Virus record (IMG/VR): IMGVR_UViG_3300021957_000014
Location: 1 to 64,000 of that record
DNA from: a virus
Strand: one strand, 5' to 3'
DNA length: 64,000 nucleotides
The position numbers and the translations under genes were made by a program. The notes under the pieces were generated by a model. It ran no database searches. It was given only the letters and a program-made list of their open reading frames with translations, and was not told the origin of the DNA. This document shows positions 18,059-26,713 of this stretch, piece by piece (within the stretch, counting starts at the first letter, position 1; each line of letters opens with the position of its first letter).

Positions 18059-19528
18059 TTACATTTCAATAATTAATTTAATATCTTCGATTTGGTCTGC
18101 AGCTCTTGAAACAGCACCACGGTTTTCGATGTACATGATGTTGCCTGAGTAAGCTTGAACCTCGGGGTGTGCAGCGTTAACTGAAGACACCGTACCAATG
18201 TTTGAACCACTCTTGTAAACTACGTCTGCTTGAGCAAAGTTTGCATAACCACCTTCACTGTTTGCTACAGGTATGTGAGATACAACTACTCCGTTTATAG
18301 AAACTATTCTAGAAACTGCTACTCCAACTCCGTCTGAAGATGCATCCATGATTAAATCATCGGGTGATAAACCACTTGTGCTTGATAAAGTCATTTGTGA
18401 ATATGCTGTCATAGAAGGGTCTGAACCAATAGTTGTTGTACCCTTTTTGAATGGGTCTTGTACTAATCCGATTCTTCTGAAGTCATTGTCTGTTGGGAAA
18501 TCTCCACCACCTTCACCAAACTCAAATCTAGAGTTGATGATAATGTAGTTTCCACCTAGTTCTTCTACTGGGTCTGCACCATGTCCAATGATTGGTGAAA
18601 GGATGACTTTAATTGCTGCCCCAGTTCCACCAGCTACTGCTGCTGCAATGTCTACACTTGCACGTCTGTAACCAGAGCCTGGTGTTGTAACTGTTACGTG
18701 TGTGATAGTACCACTGGATACATGTATTGAACATCTACCACCTGTACCATCTCCATCGATTACAACGTTTTCGTATGTACCATCTCCATCGGTATAACCA
18801 CTGCCTGCTGAAGTTACTACTGCATGATAGATTGCACCATCTACTGAGTCATTTTCTACATCCCATTGTGCTGTACTATCATTTGTTGCAACGGTTCCTA
18901 ATCCACCGTTCTCACCTGTTCCAAATATTTCGGTTTGAGCTCCAATTGTTTTAACTGGGATAAAGTCGTTAGTTACAAATTTGATTACGTCTGAAGCTGA
19001 GATTGAATACATGTATTTCCATTTGTATCCTCTACCTGTTCCCGCGTCTGCATCAGCAGTTTCAATAATTGCAGTTGAAGATGTACCACTAGGTGCTACA
19101 GTAGAGGCAACGACAGCACCGCCTGAACTTCTACCTGTTCTGATACATTTGTACACGTTGTAGTCTTCTGTCATCACATAAAATCTAGAATCGTAAACGT
19201 TTGATGCACTAGTTGCTGTTGAGTTGTTCCCAACTGCACCTACATCATGTTGATATTCGTCATAAGTTGTGTTTGCAGTCCAGTTATATCTAACTAAACC
19301 ATGAGTTACATCGCCAGTAGGCACTTTCTTTAGTGCAATCATGTCTGACCATGCGTCTAACTCTTCACCAACTGAATTAGTTGGGTCTGTAGGTACTGCA
19401 TCGTTTGGCCATGCAAATGACCTTCCTATGAATATATAAGTTGAAGAGGAAGTTTCTGCTGATGAGAAGTCCTCTTTGAATTGTTTCGCGTTATGTGTAC
19501 GAAACTTCTCTGTGATTATTGCTGCCAT
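18059..19528 (-). CDS. 8: Baseplate wedge protein, gp8-like
   Basis: 489 aa, starting MAAIITEKFRTHNAKQFKED, with YIFIGRSFAWPND and a later GRGYKWKYMYSIS motif. This is the pattern of the protein annotated as gp8 baseplate wedge in T4-like cyanophages. It lies directly downstream of the gp7-like gene, as 8 follows 7 in T4. A late box precedes the gene, with a leader of about 30 nt that includes a GGGAGAG ribosome-binding site. Length is larger than T4 gp8 (334 aa). Confidence 0.7.
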   Translation of the reverse strand: MAAIITEKFRTHNAKQFKEDFSSAETSSSTYIFIGRSFAWPNDAVPTDPTNSVGEELDAWSDMIALKKVPTGDVTHGLVRYNWTANTTYDEYQHDVGAVGNNSTATSASNVYDSRFYVMTEDYNVYKCIRTGRSSGGAVVASTVAPSGTSSTAIIETADADAGTGRGYKWKYMYSISASDVIKFVTNDFIPVKTIGAQTEIFGTGENGGLGTVATNDSTAQWDVENDSVDGAIYHAVVTSAGSGYTDGDGTYENVVIDGDGTGGRCSIHVSSGTITHVTVTTPGSGYRRASVDIAAAVAGGTGAAIKVILSPIIGHGADPVEELGGNYIIINSRFEFGEGGGDFPTDNDFRRIGLVQDPFKKGTTTIGSDPSMTAYSQMTLSSTSGLSPDDLIMDASSDGVGVAVSRIVSINGVVVSHIPVANSEGGYANFAQADVVYKSGSNIGTVSSVNAAHPEVQAYSGNIMYIENRGAVSRAADQIEDIKLIIEM

Positions 19529-19558
19529 TTTTATTTCTCTCCCGAAATTATATAATAC

Positions 19559-19566
19559 TATTTATA
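19559..19566 (-). promoter_or_regulatory. Late promoter with leader
   Basis: A perfect TATAAATA on the minus strand lies 30 nt upstream of the ATG at 19528. Unlike other late boxes here, it leaves room for a Shine-Dalgarno site. Confidence 0.7.
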
Positions 19567-19569
19567 ACA

Positions 19570-22500
19570 CTAACCCGACTTAACATAAGCGGAATAGGTC
19601 AAATTTGTTCTTTTATTTGCATAACTCTTCTCATATTCATCTGAATATCTATTTGGGAAGTAGTTATCAAAGGATGATATTCTCAGTCCTTCATATTTAG
19701 GTGTTTCCACCATTACGTTTCCATAGCCATTTTCTAAGATGATACCATCATCACTCTCGTCTTTTAGATAATACGATATGTCATATGATTGTTGACTTGA
19801 TAACATATTTAGTCGTCTTAATGTTGTTCCAAAACCATAATTCTGTTCTGCTCTTGCATAAGACTGAGTTCTTTCTGATACAAAATACTCTTCTTCTCTA
19901 GAGGTGGTTGCATCTTCCAAGAACATGATTGTTCCATCTTCATATTGAATGAAGTCTCCTTCCTCTGCAGCTGTATTCTGTGCATGGGTAGGTTCCATTC
20001 TCATGAAGTTATCAATCTGTTCTTGTACAATCTTGTCTCCATCTTCCAATACTAACCTTTCATCACTGAGTGTTTGTATTGAAGTCTGTACTTTACCATC
20101 TAAAGACGTTCTTGTTGGTAATGTGATAAGGTTTCCAGCAGTATCATAGATATTACTGTTCATATTACCACCAATACCCGATATCTCTACGTGAGTTCCA
20201 TAAGCATCTGTTGGATATAAAGATAATACCGTATCATATGAAGGAACACTTTTTGCAGCTCTTCCACCCATTCCAGCATGTAATGTACAATAATAGTAAA
20301 GAGTAGAAGGTGTTGTACCATCTACAATCAAATGAGTCATGTTATATAAATCAGCTGAATTATTGTGTGTGTAGTTTATAACACCACTTGTATAAATGGT
20401 ACCACCACCGTGAGTTCCATCTGCGGTTGTTGAGAATTTTAGTACATGAGTTTTAGGAACCGTAAAGTAGTAGTTGTATCCTTGTTTGATTTGAATTGCA
20501 CCTGCTTCATCGGCTAAGTCCATTTTAAATCTACCACCACTGACTGTAACATTTACATGAGCGTGTTTAGGATTGGTATCAGTTCTTGTTGTTTTTCTTT
20601 GCAGTGGTTCAGACTTAGAAACAATTTTAAAAATGTTTACGTGTCTAGCCTGTAATCTAGTATGATGCAATATGGATGAAGCATCTAAGACTCCATCTGG
20701 CTCAGGTGACCCAGCATCCACATAGAATGTTATTGGGTCATTTATTCTAGCAGGAGCAATAAATCTTGCATCCGTAATTTTACTTTCGGGTCTTGCTAGT
20801 TCGTTGATAACTTTAAAACCATCCTCTAATAGGATATTATTGTTTTCATATAACTTACCATCTTCTTGTGTCTCAAGAACCATGTAATCTGTAAGATAGG
20901 TTTGTAATTGCTTAAGTGTCTGTTTAGAGAAGTGGGCAAAGTTATCTCTAGAGTTTTCATTCTCTAGTAGATGTATATTTGATGTGGTATATAATTCGTT
21001 ATCAACTGGAAGACCGTCTTCCAAGGCCAAGTGGTTTTCATTATTTCTATCTGAAGTTTCCAACAATACATTGTCTGTTGGGTGCAACTGCATAATAACC
21101 ATAGGCACGAATGTAGTTGATATGATACCCATTCGGTTTTCGGGATTGAGGTCTTCGTCTGAAAAACGTCCTTCGGGTATGTCTGTACTTTTTACAACCT
21201 TTTGGATTGCAACTTCACCAAAGAATATATGACCAGCTGGATGTAGTAAATCTTTAACTACACTTCTCCACTTGTTGATAGATTCACCAACTCTAACTAT
21301 ATAAGAATGTGATTGATATCTATGACTATCATGTATGTTGGCTGCTGTAGCATCTAACCAAGACTTGTCACCAATGAAATGTTCTTGTACAACACCTTCA
21401 CCACCAAACGTACCACGACCATTATAAGGGTCATCATACATTACTTCAAATGAATCTACATTGGCATATGCAACCCTTTCGTTGTTTTGAAAAGACCCCT
21501 TTAAATTTGTATACTTAAGAACGTGTCTGTCTTGGTCGTAACTAATAACTTCAGCAGTTGCTCCCGAAATGTCACCAACAATTTTTTCTCCTTGGTTTAG
21601 AGAGGATGTTGGAGTTGTAATCATCATAGGGAAAGTTGATGTAGGACTTGCGACTGTGTCTGAAGTAAATCTATTACCTTGGTCTAGAATGTTTAACTTT
21701 TCAATTGCACCAATAGTTGATGAGTAGGTAAACATTTTTGCACCGTTACCTGTTGAAACATTTTGATTACGAATAATTGCAGTTGCTTCAGAGGTGTTAC
21801 CTTCGATTGGAGCTCCCTCTACGAACACACCAGTATGAGTACTATCCCTAAGAATAGTCATTCTGTTTAGACGTAAATCTATTTCTAAAATCTTTCCTGT
21901 AGCAGTTATACTAAAGTCTTGTATCTGAGATAACTGCTCACCTTCAACAAATGCACTAACATCGTCAAGGAATATATACCCGCCTGGATATACTTTAGGA
22001 AGAGTGTGATAACCAGCGCCAGGGTCTGAAATAAGAACTTCTCTGATTCTTCCATCGGTAGTATTATAGTTCATTGCTCTACCGTCTTCGTATACTATTC
22101 TATAGTATTCAATGACAATCTCTATAACATCACCAGCAGAACATGGTTCTGTAAATACTACTCTATCATTTTTGTGTGAGTAGTCATGAACTGTATGTGA
22201 GGTATTAGCCTTTCTTTCTATACCATTTTTAAATACCTTAATGAAGTTATCATTAAAGAATAGGCTCTTTCCATGGATATCATTTCCATTGAAAAGTGTT
22301 TGGTCTGCAATTGCAATGAACTCGTACTGACCAAAAGTTTCGTGGTTTTCTTGAATGACTTCGTCACCCACTGACCCTAAAACACCAGCTGCGCCCGAAC
22401 CACCTGTGGCAAAGTTATCAAAGACAACCATCTCTCCACCTTCGTAGTTCGTTCCACCAGTTTCAATAAATACTCTTTCAACTCCACCTAGTGACAACCC

Positions 22501-23805
22501 ACTTACGTTGGTTACACATTCTACACTGTCTAGGTTGTCCTTTGCACCGATAAAGTTAATCTTATCAGCATTACTATACATGGAACCAGCATTTCCACCT
22601 TCAAGCAGTACACCACTGCCATCTTCCCATAATAGGTCAAAGTCTACAGGTTCTTTTAAAATTAACCCACCGTCTTCTAATAATGCGTTGTCACCAGTTT
22701 CGGTTAGTATACTACCATCTTCTGAGTCCACACCAACATAAGTTGAAGATGCATCGTGGTTTATAGAATGTACTAGACCTTGAAGTACCCCAGTCTCGAT
22801 GGTCACACCATCTCTATCGACTAACTCTACCGCTGCACCAGCAGTAAATGTTCCTTTGTGATTGTCTGTAATTTGTAATGAAAATTCATCGTTGCTGAGG
22901 TCAAGAACATATACGGATTCAACAACTGACTCAGCTTGAATTGTAGTTCTAGTGGCATCTTTGTATTCTACAATTTTATCTGTAGCAACTGGAAGTCTAC
23001 CTTCCTTATCCATCTTGACATTTACTCTTCTTTCTTGAGAGTAGTTTGAATCAGATGCAAATATTGTTTCGTTGTAGGGGTAACGCACCTCGGCATCGTC
23101 CCCATATAGAAGTCTCATCAAGAATTTTAATGAGTCTTCTGTTCCCTTTTGTTGATATAGGTCTTTGATGTTTTTGATTGTGAGTCTCTTGTTCATTGTG
23201 AGACCCAAATCGAAAGCTGGTGCTAAATCTGTTTGGAAGTAATTTAAAAAATCTTCCGTTGTATGGTCGATATCAGAATAATCTAATAGTCGATTGTTTG
23301 CGAGAATTGTATTTTCTTTATATGAAACAACGGAAGTTTCTCGTCCACCTTCTCGTCCTTTAATGATTTCACCCTTGGCAAAACCTGTTCCCGATATTGT
23401 TTGTAGATACAATGTGTTATTATTAATAACTGTTATTTTAGAAACAGTTTTACTTGTGCTACCTACAATGTATTCACCAACTTTATATGGGTCGGTAAAT
23501 GCATTTGTGCTATCATCATAACCATTGTATAATACTTTTGAACTTTCTTGGTCGGGTGATGGCGAGACGGTAGCAGTTTCCAATAACATGGAACCTGTAC
23601 CGTCTTCATTTAAAATACCATCTATGTCACTCTTACTGAAATCAGATTTATTACTGACTTCGAAGACTAAGATTTCTGCTTCTAGATACTCAAAGTATGC
23701 ATTGAGGAAAGCCTCAAACATCGGAGACTCTTCCTTCAAATACTCGGGAAGTAATGAAGGTAGTCTATGACTTAGTTTATCTATTGAAAATTCTTGGTGT
23801 GACAT
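19570..23805 (-). CDS. 7: Baseplate wedge protein, gp7-like, with cupredoxin-like domain
   Basis: 1411 aa. Residues 10-45 (LSHRLPSLLPEYLKEESPMF followed by FLNAYFEYLE) and the following TxNIKDLYQQKGTEDSLKFLMRLLYG-type motif are typical of the gp7 wedge protein of T4-like marine phages (T4 gp7 is 1032 aa). Many beta repeats follow. Around residues 1085-1185 a domain has a His (THVLKFS) and CTLHAGMGG, the Cys-x2-His-x2-Met arrangement of type-1 copper or cupredoxin folds. Position between gp6 and gp8 supports the wedge assignment. Confidence 0.75.
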   Translation of the reverse strand: MSHQEFSIDKLSHRLPSLLPEYLKEESPMFEAFLNAYFEYLEAEILVFEVSNKSDFSKSDIDGILNEDGTGSMLLETATVSPSPDQESSKVLYNGYDDSTNAFTDPYKVGEYIVGSTSKTVSKITVINNNTLYLQTISGTGFAKGEIIKGREGGRETSVVSYKENTILANNRLLDYSDIDHTTEDFLNYFQTDLAPAFDLGLTMNKRLTIKNIKDLYQQKGTEDSLKFLMRLLYGDDAEVRYPYNETIFASDSNYSQERRVNVKMDKEGRLPVATDKIVEYKDATRTTIQAESVVESVYVLDLSNDEFSLQITDNHKGTFTAGAAVELVDRDGVTIETGVLQGLVHSINHDASSTYVGVDSEDGSILTETGDNALLEDGGLILKEPVDFDLLWEDGSGVLLEGGNAGSMYSNADKINFIGAKDNLDSVECVTNVSGLSLGGVERVFIETGGTNYEGGEMVVFDNFATGGSGAAGVLGSVGDEVIQENHETFGQYEFIAIADQTLFNGNDIHGKSLFFNDNFIKVFKNGIERKANTSHTVHDYSHKNDRVVFTEPCSAGDVIEIVIEYYRIVYEDGRAMNYNTTDGRIREVLISDPGAGYHTLPKVYPGGYIFLDDVSAFVEGEQLSQIQDFSITATGKILEIDLRLNRMTILRDSTHTGVFVEGAPIEGNTSEATAIIRNQNVSTGNGAKMFTYSSTIGAIEKLNILDQGNRFTSDTVASPTSTFPMMITTPTSSLNQGEKIVGDISGATAEVISYDQDRHVLKYTNLKGSFQNNERVAYANVDSFEVMYDDPYNGRGTFGGEGVVQEHFIGDKSWLDATAANIHDSHRYQSHSYIVRVGESINKWRSVVKDLLHPAGHIFFGEVAIQKVVKSTDIPEGRFSDEDLNPENRMGIISTTFVPMVIMQLHPTDNVLLETSDRNNENHLALEDGLPVDNELYTTSNIHLLENENSRDNFAHFSKQTLKQLQTYLTDYMVLETQEDGKLYENNNILLEDGFKVINELARPESKITDARFIAPARINDPITFYVDAGSPEPDGVLDASSILHHTRLQARHVNIFKIVSKSEPLQRKTTRTDTNPKHAHVNVTVSGGRFKMDLADEAGAIQIKQGYNYYFTVPKTHVLKFSTTADGTHGGGTIYTSGVINYTHNNSADLYNMTHLIVDGTTPSTLYYYCTLHAGMGGRAAKSVPSYDTVLSLYPTDAYGTHVEISGIGGNMNSNIYDTAGNLITLPTRTSLDGKVQTSIQTLSDERLVLEDGDKIVQEQIDNFMRMEPTHAQNTAAEEGDFIQYEDGTIMFLEDATTSREEEYFVSERTQSYARAEQNYGFGTTLRRLNMLSSQQSYDISYYLKDESDDGIILENGYGNVMVETPKYEGLRISSFDNYFPNRYSDEYEKSYANKRTNLTYSAYVKSG

Positions 23806-23820
23806 ATTTTTAGCTTAACC

Positions 23821-24294
23821 TTAAGTTATAGTTGCACCATTCTTTGCCACAACAAACCAAGCAGTACCATTCCACATAAGTAGAACTGACTCTCCACGAG
23901 TATCCATCTGAATCTGAAGAGTTGTATCTGTGGAGTAACCCCAAGAAGCAACTTGAATCTGAGCTTTATGAGTTGAAGCTGGTTCAGTAGATAGTAGGAT
24001 AATTTTTAACTGACCTACGTCTGTTCCGTTATCCAAAGTGAATTCAACATCACCACTGAATGCAGTTCCATCAATGAACGTTGCAAAAGTTGATGCAAGG
24101 TTTGATGCTGTTGCTGTCAATGTAGCAATATCATCTATCGCTATGTGAGTTGGAATGTTTTCAAACATCTGACCAATGGTCATCTTTTTGTTTACAGGAG
24201 TTCCGCCTGGGTTGTCTACAATGTGCAATAAATCATCAGCACCGATTTCTGAATCGGCAACTGCTGTTAATGCTGTTATTTTCTTATCTGCCAT
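23821..24294 (-). CDS. Virion protein between gp6 and gp7 (157 aa)
   Basis: Begins MADKKITALTAVADSEIGAD followed by DLLHIVDNPGGTPVNKKMT, a head found on many small phage fibre or decoration proteins. The C-terminal half is a beta domain (GQLKIILLST, VLLMWNGTAWFVVAKNG). It is inserted in the wedge operon and has an AGGAG site before the ATG. A surface or adaptor role in the baseplate is inferred from position. Confidence 0.65.
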   Translation of the reverse strand: MADKKITALTAVADSEIGADDLLHIVDNPGGTPVNKKMTIGQMFENIPTHIAIDDIATLTATASNLASTFATFIDGTAFSGDVEFTLDNGTDVGQLKIILLSTEPASTHKAQIQVASWGYSTDTTLQIQMDTRGESVLLMWNGTAWFVVAKNGATIT

Positions 24295-24324
24295 TTTTAT
24301 TTCTCCTAAAATTGACTAATTTAA

Positions 24325-24377
24325 TTAAAACCTCTTTCGAGGAATGCTACTCTAAGCACTGAACCTACAGTCTTAGA
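24325..24377 (-). other. Paired hairpins between gp6 and the next gene
   Basis: Minus-strand RNA would form TCTAAG-ACTG/CAGT-G-CTTAGA (24351-24377; 10 pairs with one bulge), then CCTC-GAAA-GAGG (24331-24342), then TTTT. This could be a weak terminator, an attenuator or an mRNA processing site separating gp6 from the structural genes downstream. Confidence 0.4.
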
Positions 24378-24392
24378 CCACTCTATGCATAA

Positions 24393-26264
24393 TTAATATG
24401 TCGAGGATGATGTGGATTTGTATCCAACACCAGCACTTGACTCACCACTTGCAATGGTGTCTACTTCACCTGTTACACTAACATCTGTTGGGTCGATATC
24501 CACTAGATTACCTAGTGTTGCAACCACATCATTACCTGCTGGTATAACTGTGAAATCAATCGTTGAATCAGTATTGACCGTTGAGGTAATATTGATGGCA
24601 TTGATTGTTATTTTCCCATTCGGATAATCCACTGTACCAGCTGCACTATCCAAATAAACTCTGGCCCCACTTGATAAGTAGAACCGTCTAAGAGTACCCT
24701 TACCGTCATCATCGAAATAATGAACGTTAACTGTATCTCCTTGAGTATAGAAACCTGTTGTTTGGGTGATACCACCACCCGCTGCATTATATCCACTGTT
24801 TGGATTGTATAATGCATTACCGAAAGCACTTAAATAACCAGTCTCTTGTCCAGTCTTTATAGTAGTTGCTTTCCTTAATCTGATATTACATGTATTAGAT
24901 AGTATTGACCCATCTGTTTCATCGATAGACTTAACAAGATTTGAATGTCTGAACACTGAATCAAAGTTTGCAAGATTAGTATTATCGAATGTGTTAATTG
25001 CACTCGTTACTAGTGTTACCAATTCTCCGTTAGAATATTGAGTTGCATTCTCGTTATACTTGAATACACATGTGATTAAAATTTTGACTATGTCTGCATC
25101 GATGATAGTAGGTCTAACAGTCAACATGTTTAGTTTGTTGAGTTTGCTTTGAACTAACTTCTTCTCTGTATCAGATAAGTAGTCTGCGTTCTTAGGTTTA
25201 AGTGCAATAAACACTTTACCATATTCGGGTGGGTCATTGTCTTCACCACCCCATACTGCAACTGCATCTGCATTCGGATAATACTCACTGACCTTTGCTT
25301 TGTAGTCATTCAGTGTTACCAGTCTGTTTTGAGATGTATAGAACTTCGTTGCTTTAAACTTGATAGAATCTATAGACTCTTTCTCTGCACCACCTGTAGC
25401 TGGAATAACTCTAGTTGTTCTTATATCTGAGAAACCATTGATACCACCCACCATTGTAAATAAGTTAGCACCATCTGCATGGTTTTCATCTACTACAATG
25501 TATGTCACTGCAATCGAATCCCCATCTTTGAGATTAGCACCAAGAACTCCATCACCAAAGTATAATTCAATATAACCTTCTTCGTTTTCTTGGGTATAGT
25601 ATACTTTACTCGATGTTGTAATTGCAGAGATGTTTGTTGATAAAGCATAGTTAGATGATAAACCACCACTTGTAACTACAACACTCAATTTAGATTTGTC
25701 TACCCTTGCATTACTAAGTACAAACTTTGAATTTGCAATTTGATTATCAAAAACAAAAATGTCTGTTGCATAAGTTCCTTGTACAAGGTTTACGTCCGTG
25801 TAATTGTAAGTAGTTCCATTCTGGCTAGGTCTTACTGTTGATGATACTACAAAATCGTAGTTAGTTCCATCATACACTGTCTGAAAAACTGTTCCTCTCA
25901 ATAGTTGCATTTCAGCTGTAGTTGGAGAAGTACCATTTGCATTTCTAACTCCACTACATGCAACATCAATTGTTGCTTCAGAGGCTGATTCAGACGCTGG
26001 AATGAATCCTAAATCCTTTGCACGAGATACTACATTCTTTCTCATCTGTGCAGAGTCTAGGAATAATTCCGAAGCTGCTATGTTTGTATTGATTGCACCT
26101 ATGTGAGATGCATATGCGAGAAGGTCAATCAAGACTGACATGTTTGACCCTTCAAAATCATAATCTTTGAATTGAGACTGACCTTTTAGATATCCCTTTA
26201 GGTTATCTGAAATTGAATCAAAATCTAAATCTGTTACATTTATTTGTGAACTGTTTGTTGCCAT
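24393..26264 (-). CDS. 6: Baseplate wedge protein gp6
   Basis: 623 aa (T4 gp6 is 660). The N-terminus carries the gp6/baseplate_J signature (LDFDSISDNLKGYLKGQSQF, SVLIDLLAYASHIGAINTNI, ASELFLDSAQMRKNVVSRAK). The middle has the ENEEGYIELYFGDGVLGANL segment common to this family. It ends 1 nt before the gp25 stop region, matching the T4 25-6 gene order. gp6 dimers form the inner wedge ring around the hub. Confidence 0.92.
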   Translation of the reverse strand: MATNSSQINVTDLDFDSISDNLKGYLKGQSQFKDYDFEGSNMSVLIDLLAYASHIGAINTNIAASELFLDSAQMRKNVVSRAKDLGFIPASESASEATIDVACSGVRNANGTSPTTAEMQLLRGTVFQTVYDGTNYDFVVSSTVRPSQNGTTYNYTDVNLVQGTYATDIFVFDNQIANSKFVLSNARVDKSKLSVVVTSGGLSSNYALSTNISAITTSSKVYYTQENEEGYIELYFGDGVLGANLKDGDSIAVTYIVVDENHADGANLFTMVGGINGFSDIRTTRVIPATGGAEKESIDSIKFKATKFYTSQNRLVTLNDYKAKVSEYYPNADAVAVWGGEDNDPPEYGKVFIALKPKNADYLSDTEKKLVQSKLNKLNMLTVRPTIIDADIVKILITCVFKYNENATQYSNGELVTLVTSAINTFDNTNLANFDSVFRHSNLVKSIDETDGSILSNTCNIRLRKATTIKTGQETGYLSAFGNALYNPNSGYNAAGGGITQTTGFYTQGDTVNVHYFDDDGKGTLRRFYLSSGARVYLDSAAGTVDYPNGKITINAINITSTVNTDSTIDFTVIPAGNDVVATLGNLVDIDPTDVSVTGEVDTIASGESSAGVGYKSTSSSTY

Positions 26265-26265
26265 C

Positions 26266-26685
26266 TTATCGTGCCCTTGTTACTGTGAATGTCAAATCGT
26301 TATTTGGAACACCCTCGTTAATGTTGTAGAATACTGTTACATCCATATTGTTGTCATCCACATCATCAAATTTTATAGTTACATTTGAGACTCTTGGTTC
26401 GAACTTCTCTATAGTATCTGCTAAGACTCTTTTCATTCTACGTACCTTTCTATCGGTATCTAATTCGAATAACATGTTTCTGATAGACCCACCAAAGTTT
26501 GGTTTAAATGGTCTTTCATATTTGTTGGTTAGAACAATGTTTCTTACTGCTCTACGTATTGCATCCGTATCCGTTTTAATGGTTACATCACCTGTGACTG
26601 GATGAGCTCTCATAGTGATATCCATATCAGAGTGTATGTTTTTGTTTGCAACGGTCTTTCCGTTATTTACTAGTTGGTCTGACAT
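26266..26685 (-). CDS. 25: Baseplate wedge protein gp25
   Basis: 139 aa (T4 gp25 is 132). It has the gp25/IraD-fold pattern, DTDAIRRAVRNIVLTNKYER followed by PFKPNFGGSIRNMLFE, the best-conserved signature of contractile-tail wedge proteins. It lies directly upstream of gp6. Its ATG follows TATAAATA with 5 nt between, so no Shine-Dalgarno site can be on the late transcript. Confidence 0.95.
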   Translation of the reverse strand: MSDQLVNNGKTVANKNIHSDMDITMRAHPVTGDVTIKTDTDAIRRAVRNIVLTNKYERPFKPNFGGSIRNMLFELDTDRKVRRMKRVLADTIEKFEPRVSNVTIKFDDVDDNNMDVTVFYNINEGVPNNDLTFTVTRAR

Positions 26686-26690
26686 ATATC

Positions 26691-26698
26691 TATTTATA
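26691..26698 (-). promoter_or_regulatory. Late promoter abutting gp25 start codon
   Basis: TATAAATA-GATAT-ATG on the minus strand. The predicted +1 is the A of the gp25 AUG. Confidence 0.75.
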
Positions 26699-26713
26699 CT
26701 CGCTTACTTATTA

